DNA from: Fimbriiglobus ruber
GTDB lineage: Bacteria; Planctomycetota; Planctomycetia; Gemmatales; Gemmataceae
Assembly: GCF_002197845.1 (NCBI RefSeq)
Contig: NZ_NIDE01000001.1
Location: forward strand, 434,001 to 498,000
DNA length: 64,000 bases
Reading direction: 5' to 3'
Shown in pieces: positions 23,458 to 31,371 of the stretch. The translations under genes were made by a program, and so were the position numbers. The notes below the pieces were generated by a model. That model worked only from the letters and a program-made list of their open reading frames with translations, searched no databases and was not told the DNA's origin. Position 1 is the stretch's first letter; every line of letters begins with the position of its first letter.

Positions 23458-24456
23458 ATGGTCGCAGAAGTGACTTCGCTCGTTGCCAAGGGCGGCGACG
23501 TCGTGACGAATCAAACCTCTCGCGGACCCCACTTCAGCACGCGAACCGGCGAGCCGATCGTGAATGTGACCTTGCCCGTGTTCGACGATTATTTACTCGA
23601 ACGATTCGACGCGTATGTCACGTCGTATCAATCGGTATTTACCCGGTCTGATCAACTCCAACGGTTCCGGGCGTACCTTCGTGGTTTGCTCTCGACCGGC
23701 GAGCGGAAAAATGTCGAGGCGATCGCGGCCATCGCCGACCTTTCCGCAGCGGCGGACACCGACCTGGCTCAGGCTCTCCAGCACTTCGTCAGCCAAAGCC
23801 CGTGGGACGTGACCCGGCTGCTCGCGTTCCACCGGCGGTCGCTCGCCCGTCAATTGGCCGACCCGGGCGCTGTTTGGGTCGTCCACGACGGAGTGTTTCC
23901 GAAGAAAGGAAGGCACTCGGTCGGCGTTCAGCGACAATTCGCCCGGTCCGTCGGGAGAAAGCTGAATTGCCAGATCGGCGTCGTCGTCAGTCAGGTAGGG
24001 CCGGCGGGGTATTTCCCCCTGGCCGCGCGGTTGTACCTCCCGAGCCACTGGCTGCGGGAGAACCCCGAGGCGGCCGAAAAGAACGTCCCCGAGCCGTTTC
24101 GTCGGCACATCTCCAAGGCCGAGATCGCACTCGGGCTACTTGACGCGCTCCGGAGTGAGGAGGGTCGGCCCCGCGCGGTCGTGGCCGAGGACGGCTACGC
24201 GAGTTTGTCTGCCTTCGGCGAGGGACTGGCGACCCGAGGAATTGCGGCGGTTTCCCCGGACAGTCCGCACGCGGCCGCGGCGCTGAGCCGGACTCTGACG
24301 GGGTTCGAGTGGCTCAAGGACGCACTCGGCCTGGACCACTTCGAGGGGCGGACCTGGCACGGCTGGCACCACCACGTCGGGCTGGTATTCGCCGCTTACG
24401 GCTTCCTGGCGTCCGAAAATCTGGGGCTCGACTCGCCTCCTTTCGCCGGGCGGTAA
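23458..24456 (+). CDS. IS701-type transposase, shortened
   Basis: 332 aa. The start of an IS701-like transposase is clear: YQSVFTRSDQLQRFRAYLRG, TGERKNVEAIAAI, then the first catalytic Asp block WVVHDGVFPKKGRHSVGVQR and the second AVVAEDGYA. The C terminus has the Glu block, HFEGRTWHGWHHHVGLVFAA. Between the second Asp and the Glu block only about 55 residues remain (ATRGIAAVSPDSPHAAAALS), whereas full-length members have roughly 100 more. Either an internal deletion or a compact relative; it is probably not a normal active transposase. No terminal inverted repeats or target duplication could be found. Confidence 0.75.
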   Translation: MVAEVTSLVAKGGDVVTNQTSRGPHFSTRTGEPIVNVTLPVFDDYLLERFDAYVTSYQSVFTRSDQLQRFRAYLRGLLSTGERKNVEAIAAIADLSAAADTDLAQALQHFVSQSPWDVTRLLAFHRRSLARQLADPGAVWVVHDGVFPKKGRHSVGVQRQFARSVGRKLNCQIGVVVSQVGPAGYFPLAARLYLPSHWLRENPEAAEKNVPEPFRRHISKAEIALGLLDALRSEEGRPRAVVAEDGYASLSAFGEGLATRGIAAVSPDSPHAAAALSRTLTGFEWLKDALGLDHFEGRTWHGWHHHVGLVFAAYGFLASENLGLDSPPFAGR

Positions 24457-24699
24457 TTGTCAGCATTTTGGTGTCTCGGAATCGCTTCCGAGATGTGACG
24501 GATCTGCGAGAAGTGGTAAGAGAGATGTAACGGAATACGGCCTGCGAGAAGAGCATATCCCATAAGAATCTGTTTCGACGATCGCTACAAGTTCGCTGCG
24601 GCCTGGAAGGGATGTAGCGGATACCGGAAATTGACCGTAGAATGGAATTTGTAGCGTGTTCCTGCCCGCCGGATACAACCGGAGCGCAGATCGAAACAG
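24457..24699. other. Leader region upstream of infC
   Basis: No gene in 24457-24759. It contains a short palindrome tcggaatcgcttccga (24478-24493) and the 17-bp stem described separately at 24700-24735. The infC promoter probably lies here, but no clear -35/-10 pair is seen. Confidence 0.4.
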
Positions 24700-24735
24700 G
24701 GGGCGCCGATAGTCAGGACTGACTATCGGCGCCCC
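24700..24735 (+). promoter_or_regulatory. Perfect 17-bp stem-loop in the infC leader
   Basis: GGGGCGCCGATAGTCAG (24700-24716) and CTGACTATCGGCGCCCC (24719-24735) are exact complements with a 2-nt gap, ending 13 nt before the infC ribosome site. No T-run follows, so it may be an mRNA structure controlling infC (attenuator or operator) rather than a simple terminator of upstream transcription. Confidence 0.55.
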
Positions 24736-24759
24736 ATCCCGCATTTCTAGGAGATAGGT

Positions 24760-25458
24760 ATTCGACTCTACGACCGAGAGCAGCCAGCCAACCGCGGCCC
24801 GCGCATGAATGAGCAAATCCGTATCAGCCCCATCCGCCTGATCGGCGCCGAAGGGGAAGCGCTGGGTGTGGTCACGACCTCCGTGGCGCTGGAGAAAGCC
24901 CGGGAAGCCGGCATGGACCTCGTGGAAGTGGCCGCCGACGAGCGGCCGCCCGTCTGCAAGATCCTCGACTACGGCAAGATGCGCTTCGCCAACTCGCAGA
25001 AGGGCAACAAAGCCAACAAGGTTCGACAGCAGAAGGTAAAGGAAATCCGCGTCCGCCCCAAAACGGGCGGTCACGACGTGGACACCAAGGTCTCCAAGGC
25101 CCGCGAATTCCTGGAACAAAACGACAAGGTGCAGGTCACGGTGACATTCCGCGGCCGCGAGATGCAGCACATCTCGGAGGGACGCCGGGTGCTGGACTCC
25201 GTCCTGGAGAAACTGGCCGACGTCGGCAAGGTCGAGCGTCCGCCGTCAATGGACGGCAAGAAAATGACGGCCTTGATCATGCCCATCAAGGGGGCGGCTA
25301 ATAAACCCAAGCCCAAGACGGACGCACCGAAGCCGAAGCCGGAAGCCGTGAAGCCGAAGGTGGAGGCACCGAAGCCGGAAGCCGTGAAGCCGGAAGCAGC
25401 GAAGCCAAAGGTGGAAGCGCCGAAGCCGGAGGCAGTAGTGCTCCCGAATATCGGCTGA
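24760..25458 (+). CDS. infC: Translation initiation factor IF-3, probable AUU start
   Basis: IF-3 binds the 30S subunit and checks initiator codon pairing. The core is unmistakable: NEQIRISPIRLIGAEGEALG, AADERPPVCKILDYGKMRFA, VKEIRVRPKTGGHDVDTK, VTVTFRGREMQH. I place the start at ATT 24760, six bases after the strong ribosome site AGGAG (24749-24753). It adds IRLYDREQPANRGPR before Met-Asn-Glu-Gln, matching the N-terminal extension of other IF-3s. The ATG at 24805 has no ribosome site. AUU starts on infC are known in E. coli, where IF-3 represses its own translation. The C terminus is extended by ~50 residues of KPKPE/APKPEAVKP repeats. rpmI and rplT do not follow. Confidence 0.92.
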   Translation: MRLYDREQPANRGPRMNEQIRISPIRLIGAEGEALGVVTTSVALEKAREAGMDLVEVAADERPPVCKILDYGKMRFANSQKGNKANKVRQQKVKEIRVRPKTGGHDVDTKVSKAREFLEQNDKVQVTVTFRGREMQHISEGRRVLDSVLEKLADVGKVERPPSMDGKKMTALIMPIKGAANKPKPKTDAPKPKPEAVKPKVEAPKPEAVKPEAAKPKVEAPKPEAVVLPNIG

Positions 25459-25902
25459 GTCGGCGTTGCGACTCATTCATAGTCCGGGTAGTGATATCCG
25501 AACCCGGGCTAATTCTGTGTGTGGGCTCAAGTTGCTTTCCCGGTGTCCCCGGGCTCCCGCCCGGGTCTACGTTAGGCCGCCCCGAAGGGGCAGAAAGTCG
25601 TCATTTCCCAGCGGCTATCGTCGCGAACAAGAGCCTGTCTTCCGCCCCTCCCCGGGGCGGCCTAACGTAGACCCGGGCGGGAGCCCGGGGACACCGGGAA
25701 AGCGACTTGAGCCCGATTGCCGAACGCATGCCGGGATTAGAGAACTCCCCTGGAAAACATCATTCACCCCTGGCGTTCCATCGCGGAACAAAGGGATCGG
25801 GGCGCGAAGGATTCGTTTCTCCCCGCCTGATTTGCTGAAACCCGGCACACGGGGGCGAAGTACATTTCGGCGAACCGTCGTGACCTCGCTCCGGGGACGA
25901 TC
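25459..25902. other. Intergenic gap with a long inverted repeat
   Basis: No gene. A weak 7-bp hairpin, TGAGTCG/CGACTCA, overlaps the infC stop and could aid termination. Most of the gap is the inverted repeat at 25523-25714, described separately. The remainder, 25715-25902, is the upstream region of the next gene with no recognisable promoter. Confidence 0.5.
25523..25714. repeat. 61-bp inverted repeat (60/61) with 70-bp spacer
   Basis: The arms at 25523-25583 and 25654-25714 are complementary with a single mismatch. They contain internal palindromes (CCCGGGCTCCCGCCCGGG) and a shared GTCTACGTTAGGCCGCCCC. The spacer itself starts and ends with GGGGC/GCCCC-type words that could lengthen the stem. 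No target duplication at the ends. Comparable in layout to the elements at 17811, 29132 and 56367, but different in sequence. Confidence 0.85.
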
Positions 25903-27654
25903 ATGTTTCGCCGCTCCATGTCTTTTGCCGTCGTGTTTGTGGGGTTGGTCGGCGTCCCCGGGTCGGGTCGGTCGGCCACGCCAGAACTTTTGAGCCTCGT
26001 TCCCAAAGAAGCCGGGTTCGTGGTCGTCGTCGAGAACCCCCGCAAATTGGTCGAGTCCGTCCGCAAGCACGAACTTTACCAGTCCGCCCAGGCGTTACCG
26101 CAGGTTCGGGAGGCGCTCGATTCGACCGTCGCCCGCCGGTTCTTTCAATTAATTACTTATTACGAGCGAGACCTCGGCGCGAAATGGCCGGACCTTCTCG
26201 ACAAGATCGCGGGCGGCGGGATCGTGGTCGGCTCGGCGGTGGACGCCGATCCCACGCCGGCCCTGCTCGTCGTGCGGGGGACGGATGAATCGGTTTCTGC
26301 CGAGTTTTACACGCGAGCCCTTTCGGTGCTGGAGCAGGAAGTCGCCCGCCAATCTGGCGCCACTGGCGAACAGAAATTGCGGCGGGTCACGGAGAACGGT
26401 GTCGAAACGTCGCACCTGGGTAAGGAGTTTCACTCCGCTCGCGTCGGCTCGGTGATCTACGTGGCCAACCAGGAAGTCGCCCTCAAGGCCGGCCTCGCCC
26501 TCTCGAACAAGGGAAAAAGTGGGGCGTCCGCCGCGGACCTGCCGGGTCCGAAGGCCGCGCGGAAACTGCTCGGCGGCGACCCACTCGTGTGGACCTGGCT
26601 CGATTTCGCGAAGATCAAGGAGAGGCAGGCGACCAAGGATTTCTTCTCGTCGACGCGCAAAGATTTCACGCAGACGCTCTTGTTCGGGAGTACGGCCGAC
26701 GCCTTCCGCCGGGCGGACTTCGTGGCGGCCGCGTTGTACAAGACCGATAGCGGGTTCCGCGGGATCGTCCGCATCCCGGCGAAGCGGGCCGATCTGCCGA
26801 AAGAGTTCGCCCTGCACGCGCCCACGCCCGACCAGCCCGGCAGTCTGCCGCTGCTCGAACCTAAGGGCGTCGTCTATAGCCAAAGCTTCTACCTCGACCT
26901 GGGCGCGCTCTGGACGCAACGCAAGCAGCTCATTAACGAGCAACAGCTCAAAGACATTGAGAAGGGTGAGCGGGACGTTTCCCGCGTCCTCCCCGGCACC
27001 ACGTTGGGCAAGCTCTTCGAGATGTCCGGCCCGTACCACCGGGTCGTCGTCGCCCACCGAGACGAGAAGCTGTACGGCGTCACGCCCGACCAACAGATCC
27101 CGCCCTTCGCACTCGTGACCTCGATGCGCGACCCGCAGTTCGGCAAAACGGCCGTCGCCGCCATGCGGGCCGGCGCGTTGCTCGCGTCGGTCCAATACGG
27201 GTTGAAGATGGCCGACGAGGTTCACGACGACGTTACGATCACGACCTATCGGTTCCCGGAAACGGGCGAATACCCGGGCCGCGGCGACCCCGGTAAACTC
27301 CGATTCAACTTCGTCCCGAGCTTTGCCGTCGTCGGCGAATTCCTGGTCGTTTCGTCCACCCCGGGCTTGATCAAGGATCTGATACCGGAACTGCGGAAGA
27401 CAGCGACGCCTGGCGACCGGTCGTCCTCAGTCTGGCGCGCCAGGGGATACGCCCCCGGTACCGCCGCGACCCTCCGCGATAACCCCGAGCCGGTGGTCAC
27501 GACCACGGTCTTGACCCAAGGGATTGGACTGAGCGAAGCCAAGAAACAGGTGGAGCAAATCGCCGACTTCGTCGCCACGCTCGGTGCGATCGGCCTCGAA
27601 ATCGACCACCAAACGGACACCTTTCAGATTCAATTCGAGTGGAAGAAGAAATAG
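25903..27654 (+). CDS. Exported protein of unknown function (583 aa)
   Basis: A signal peptide is visible (MFRRSMSFAVVFVGLVGVPG, cleavage probably after GRSA). The mature part starts PELLSLVPKEAGFVVVVENP and alternates beta and alpha segments, for example IVVGSAVDADPTPALLVVRG, GSVIYVANQEVALKAGLALS, DPLVWTWLDFAKIKERQATK and VVVAHRDEKLYGVTPDQQIP. The VPK-x-xxxVVxVxNP start and the later I-YVANxEVAL block recall planctomycete DUF3352-type periplasmic proteins, but I cannot assign it. It is followed 81 bp later by a DUF1800 gene. Confidence 0.75.
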   Translation: MFRRSMSFAVVFVGLVGVPGSGRSATPELLSLVPKEAGFVVVVENPRKLVESVRKHELYQSAQALPQVREALDSTVARRFFQLITYYERDLGAKWPDLLDKIAGGGIVVGSAVDADPTPALLVVRGTDESVSAEFYTRALSVLEQEVARQSGATGEQKLRRVTENGVETSHLGKEFHSARVGSVIYVANQEVALKAGLALSNKGKSGASAADLPGPKAARKLLGGDPLVWTWLDFAKIKERQATKDFFSSTRKDFTQTLLFGSTADAFRRADFVAAALYKTDSGFRGIVRIPAKRADLPKEFALHAPTPDQPGSLPLLEPKGVVYSQSFYLDLGALWTQRKQLINEQQLKDIEKGERDVSRVLPGTTLGKLFEMSGPYHRVVVAHRDEKLYGVTPDQQIPPFALVTSMRDPQFGKTAVAAMRAGALLASVQYGLKMADEVHDDVTITTYRFPETGEYPGRGDPGKLRFNFVPSFAVVGEFLVVSSTPGLIKDLIPELRKTATPGDRSSSVWRARGYAPGTAATLRDNPEPVVTTTVLTQGIGLSEAKKQVEQIADFVATLGAIGLEIDHQTDTFQIQFEWKKK

Positions 27655-27735
27655 TCGGTCGGTCTTCGGATCAAAACCATTCGCCTGTCGGAATCCCGGC
27701 TTTTGGCACGCGATCGACTTCAATGGAGTTTGCCC

Positions 27736-29121
27736 ATGACCACCGCTTGGGATGCTTACCGCCCCACGGCCGACAACCCGTGGACACTTCAGAAGGTCGG
27801 GCACCTGTACCGGCGGGCCGCGTTCGGGGCGACCTGGGCCGAGTTGCAACAGGGCTTGAAGGACGGGCCGGAGAAGACGATCGACCGCCTTCTGCGAGGC
27901 GGGCCGGCGGCCCCGGATTTCGAGCGGACGTCCGACTTCATGGCGGCCGAGCGCAGCCTTCCCGCCGGGACCGCCGGTACGCAGCTCGCGGCCTGGTGGC
28001 TGGCTCGTATCCTGCACACACCTCACCCGCTCCGGGAAAAGCTCGCTCTCTTCTGGCACAACCACTTCGCCACGAGTCTCGCCAAGGTCCGCAACGCCCG
28101 GTTCATGCTGGAGCAGTACCGCCTCGTCTACCGACACGCCCTCGGTGACTTCCGCCAGTTGCTCCAGGAAATGTCGATCGACCCCGCGATGATGGTCTGG
28201 CTGGACACCACCGAAAGTGTGAAGGGGAAGCCGAACGAGAACTACGCCCGGGAGTTGATGGAGCTGTTTTCGTTGGGAATCGGGAATTACACGGAGAAGG
28301 ACATCCGCGAGGCGGCGAAGGCGTTTACCGGGTACGACATCCAAAAGGGCAAGGGCCATTTTGAAGCGTCCAAGCACGACGACGGCACCAAGTCAGTCCT
28401 GGGCAAGACCGGCAACTGGAAGGCCGAGGACGTCGTTTCCATCTGCATCGACCAGCCCGCCTGCCCGCGGTTCATCGCCCGCAAGCTTTACCGTTTCCTG
28501 GTGAGCGATACCGAAGCGCCGCCGGCCGAACTCATTAACTCCCTCGCCGACCAGTACCGCGCGTCCGGGTTCGACACCGCCAAACTTGTGGAAACGATCC
28601 TGCGCTCAGATCATTTCTTCGGGCCGGCGGCGTACCGGCGGAAGGTGAAAGGGCCGGTCGATTTCGCGGTCGGGATCGTTCGTGGGCTCGAAGGGAACGT
28701 CGGCCCGCTGCCTCTCGCGCAGTCGCTGGAAAACCTCGGGCAGCGGCTGTTCGAGCCGCCGTCGGTCAAGGGCTGGGACGGCGGCCCGGCGTGGCTCAAC
28801 GGGCAGACCCTCCTCTTCCGGCAGAACCTTGCGCTGGCGATCACCGGTACCGAAGACTCACGCTTCGGCCGCCGGGCCGACCCGGTCGCAGTCCTCGCGA
28901 AGCACGGCTGCAAGTCGGACACCGAGGCGGCCGAGTTCTTCCTCGGCCTGTTCCTGCAAAACGACGTCCCGCCCGAGACGCGCAGCCGTTTGCTCTCGTA
29001 CCTCGACGACGCCCGCGCTGCCAAGTTCCCCGTCTACTGGACGCCGGAAGACGTGGCAAATCACCGATTACGCACGGCCGCCCACTTGACCCTGACGCTG
29101 CCCGAGTTTCAACTGGATTAA
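27736..29121 (+). CDS. DUF1800 protein
   Basis: 461 aa from ATG 27736 (MTTAWDAYRPTADNPWTLQK), preceded by ggag with 7-bp spacing; the earlier ATG at 27703 lacks a ribosome site. DUF1800 signatures are HLYRRAAFGATWAELQQGL, LREKLALFWHNHFATSLAKV, the ENYARELMELFSLGIGNYTE block, RFIARKLYRFLVSDTEAPP and a closing SVKGWDGGPAWLNGQTLL. DUF1800 proteins are large helical proteins of unknown biochemistry almost always encoded next to a DUF1501 protein, as here (29255). No signal peptide is evident. The pair is linked by a 36-bp-arm inverted repeat in the intergenic gap. Confidence 0.92.
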   Translation: MTTAWDAYRPTADNPWTLQKVGHLYRRAAFGATWAELQQGLKDGPEKTIDRLLRGGPAAPDFERTSDFMAAERSLPAGTAGTQLAAWWLARILHTPHPLREKLALFWHNHFATSLAKVRNARFMLEQYRLVYRHALGDFRQLLQEMSIDPAMMVWLDTTESVKGKPNENYARELMELFSLGIGNYTEKDIREAAKAFTGYDIQKGKGHFEASKHDDGTKSVLGKTGNWKAEDVVSICIDQPACPRFIARKLYRFLVSDTEAPPAELINSLADQYRASGFDTAKLVETILRSDHFFGPAAYRRKVKGPVDFAVGIVRGLEGNVGPLPLAQSLENLGQRLFEPPSVKGWDGGPAWLNGQTLLFRQNLALAITGTEDSRFGRRADPVAVLAKHGCKSDTEAAEFFLGLFLQNDVPPETRSRLLSYLDDARAAKFPVYWTPEDVANHRLRTAAHLTLTLPEFQLD

Positions 29122-29131
29122 ACCGGAATTA

Positions 29132-29220
29132 GCCACGGATGAACACGGATAAACACGGATCAGAAAAATAGAGATCGCGAATTCTTTTCTGATCCGTGTT
29201 TATCCGTGTTCATCCGTGGC
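29132..29220. repeat. Perfect 36-bp inverted repeat with 17-bp loop
   Basis: GCCACGGATGAACACGGATA (start of left arm, 29132-29167) is repeated in exact complement at 29185-29220. The arm is built from three GGATxAACAC-type units. It lies between the DUF1800 stop and the DUF1501 start, inside what should be a two-gene operon, so it will be transcribed as a 36-bp hairpin. Repeats of this wording are scattered in many environmental bacterial genomes. Confidence 0.85.
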
Positions 29221-29254
29221 GGATGGCTTCTTTACTCTTCTGTGGAGCCGCATC

Positions 29255-30511
29255 ATGTCCACGCGCCGCGATTTTCTGGCCTCGTCGACCTTGCTCGGCT
29301 TCGGCGCCACGGTGCCGGGCTTCCTCGGACGGACGGCACTGGCAGCCCCGGCCGTCGGGAAAGCCGGGGCGAAGGATACCATCCTCGTCGTCGTGCAACT
29401 CACCGGCGGGAACGACGGTCTGAACACGGTCATCCCGTTCAAAGACGCCGATTATGCGAAATACCGCCCGACCATCGGCGTCAAGAAGAACGAAGTGAAG
29501 AAGGTCGATGACTCGATTGGCCTGCACCCGGCGATGGCCGACCTCGCCGGGTTGTTGGAGGATCAAGCTCTCTGCGTCGTGCAGGGAGTGGGTTACCCGA
29601 ACCCGAGCCAGTCGCATTTCCGCTCGATGGACGTCTGGCAAGCCGCCAGTACCGCAGAAACCGTCAACGAGGGGTGGCTCGGGAAGGCTCTGAAGCAGAA
29701 AGAACTTCCCGGGTTCCACCTGTCGTCCGGCGGGAACGAGGTCTCGCCGCTGGCTCTGGTCGGGGCGCCGGCCCGGGTGCCGTCGGTCACGTCGATCGAA
29801 GATTTCCAGCTCAAAACCACCGCCGCGGACGCGGCCGACAAGACGCGACAGAAGAAACTGATCGAGGCGGCGGCGAACGGAACCGCGTCGGGCAGTGCTC
29901 AGCCGAACGGCGCGAACTTACTCGACTTCGTTCAGCGGACGGCGCTGAACACTTACGCCAGCAGCCAGCGCCTGCAGGAAGTTGCCAAGAACTATCAGCC
30001 GAAGTCGCCGTACCCCGGCACCGCGCTGGCGAACCGACTCAAACTGGCCGCGCAGCTGATTGACGCGGGGACCGGCGCCCGCCTGTTCTACGTTTCGCTT
30101 GACGGGTTCGACACGCATGCGGGGCAGGGGGGAGCGAACGGCACGCACGCCAACCTGCTGCGAGAAGTGTCCGGCGCGATCGCGGCGTTTTACAAGGATT
30201 TGGCTGCTCGTGGACACAAGGATCGGGTCTGCGTGATGACGTTCTCCGAGTTCGGCCGCCGGGCCAAGGAGAACGGCAGCAACGGGACCGACCACGGCAG
30301 CGCCGCCCCGATGTTCCTCGTCGGCGGACGCGTCACGTCGGGAGTCGTTGGCAGTCACCCGAGTCTGTCAAAGCTCGAAGACGGCAACCTCGTCCACGCG
30401 ATCGATTTCCGCCGCGTGTACGCCGCCGTCCTCGACCAGTGGCTGGGTGTCGACGCGAAAGCCGTTCTGGGCTCGAGCTTTGAGCCCGTCAAAGTCTTCA
30501 AGAATTCGTGA
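29255..30511 (+). CDS. DUF1501 protein, Tat-exported
   Basis: 418 aa from ATG 29255 (MSTRRDFLASSTLLGFGATV), with a twin-arginine leader and tggag ribosome site; the extension to 29216 runs into the inverted repeat and is unlikely. The DUF1501 core is TILVVVQLTGGNDGLNTVIP, HPAMADLAGLLEDQALCVVQ, GVGYPNPSQSHFRSMDVWQA, FYVSLDGFDTHAGQGGANGT and RVCVMTFSEFGRRAKENGSN, then DHGSAAPMFLVGG. The protein belongs to the alkaline-phosphatase-like fold, export to the periplasm is expected, and the partner is the upstream DUF1800 protein. Distinct in sequence from the other DUF1501 protein at 19934-21355. Confidence 0.92.
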   Translation: MSTRRDFLASSTLLGFGATVPGFLGRTALAAPAVGKAGAKDTILVVVQLTGGNDGLNTVIPFKDADYAKYRPTIGVKKNEVKKVDDSIGLHPAMADLAGLLEDQALCVVQGVGYPNPSQSHFRSMDVWQAASTAETVNEGWLGKALKQKELPGFHLSSGGNEVSPLALVGAPARVPSVTSIEDFQLKTTAADAADKTRQKKLIEAAANGTASGSAQPNGANLLDFVQRTALNTYASSQRLQEVAKNYQPKSPYPGTALANRLKLAAQLIDAGTGARLFYVSLDGFDTHAGQGGANGTHANLLREVSGAIAAFYKDLAARGHKDRVCVMTFSEFGRRAKENGSNGTDHGSAAPMFLVGGRVTSGVVGSHPSLSKLEDGNLVHAIDFRRVYAAVLDQWLGVDAKAVLGSSFEPVKVFKNS

Positions 30512-30560
30512 CGCTTGCTCGCCTTGGTGCGGTCCGCTGATATTTTCGAGCGGACCGCAA

Positions 30561-31100
30561 TCAGCTCAGTCGCCTCCGCCGATCAATCGGCTCGTGATCG
30601 TATTCGTCGCGGCGACGGTCGCTCTCGTCGCGAGTTCTGCGTCTGGAACCCGGCTCGTAATCGTCGGATTCCGCCCCGTCGCGGCGCCGACCGCCTGCGT
30701 CGCGGGATCTACGTCGGGCGATCGGCGGTTCGTCGTCTGCCTCGGTGAGTTCGATGGGATTGGCTTCCTCGTCTTTGAGATTGATCGCGAACAAAACGGC
30801 CGCCATGGCGACCGCGGCGGCGGGAATGCCCAGCTCAGTTATCAAGCCATACTTTTCAGACATGCCCTGAATTCGCGACTGGATCTGAGCCTGGCTCTTT
30901 TTCTTCAAGGCGCCTTCGTATCCCTCCTTTACGCCGAAAGCAAACGCCGTGAAGATGGCGATGGGAAGTTGGGCAATGAGCAGCAGCCCCATGAAGAGGG
31001 GAACAGGCGCCCGAACCGATTGTCGGCCGAGCCGGAGTCGCGATTTGGTGACAAAAATACACCCGCAAACGAAAAGGCCGATCTGAATCAAGCAGAACAT
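30561..31100 (-). CDS. Small membrane protein with Arg/Asp-rich tail
   Basis: 179 aa from ATG 31100. Three hydrophobic segments are visible: LIQIGLFVCGCIFVT, PLFMGLLLIAQLPIAIFTAF and LGIPAAAVAMAAVLFAINLK. The last ~60 residues are hydrophilic and highly charged (RRRSRDAGGRRRDGAESDDY). No family recognised. The plus-strand open frame over the same bases gives low-complexity protein and overlaps the DUF1501 gene, so the minus-strand reading is preferred. It is convergent with the DUF1501 gene and divergent from the operon at 31372. Confidence 0.65.
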   Translation of the reverse strand: MFCLIQIGLFVCGCIFVTKSRLRLGRQSVRAPVPLFMGLLLIAQLPIAIFTAFAFGVKEGYEGALKKKSQAQIQSRIQGMSEKYGLITELGIPAAAVAMAAVLFAINLKDEEANPIELTEADDEPPIARRRSRDAGGRRRDGAESDDYEPGSRRRTRDESDRRRDEYDHEPIDRRRRLS

Positions 31101-31371
31101 GTTCGATCCCTGTGGCGAGCAAACGTATGCCTGAGCCCCAATGAGATCTAGTTCAGAGATTCGGCTCGTCCAAGAAAATGAGAACCCAGTCGGCTAACAA
31201 TCCGTTCTCACCGTCAATTTCCCACCTGAGATTTCCCAAATTACGTGTGGATTGATGCCGGCGGAAGTGGTGGCTAATCGCCTCGACCCGGGTCGGGCGA
31301 GCGGCGCGGCGTTGCCGCCTGAACAAGTGGACCGATAATAACCTCCGATTCATTACTCGGAGAGCGCACTC

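Noticed and set aside
30348-31151. 267-codon plus-strand open frame
   Set aside because: Overlaps the DUF1501 gene end and the better-supported minus-strand membrane protein; low-complexity translation.
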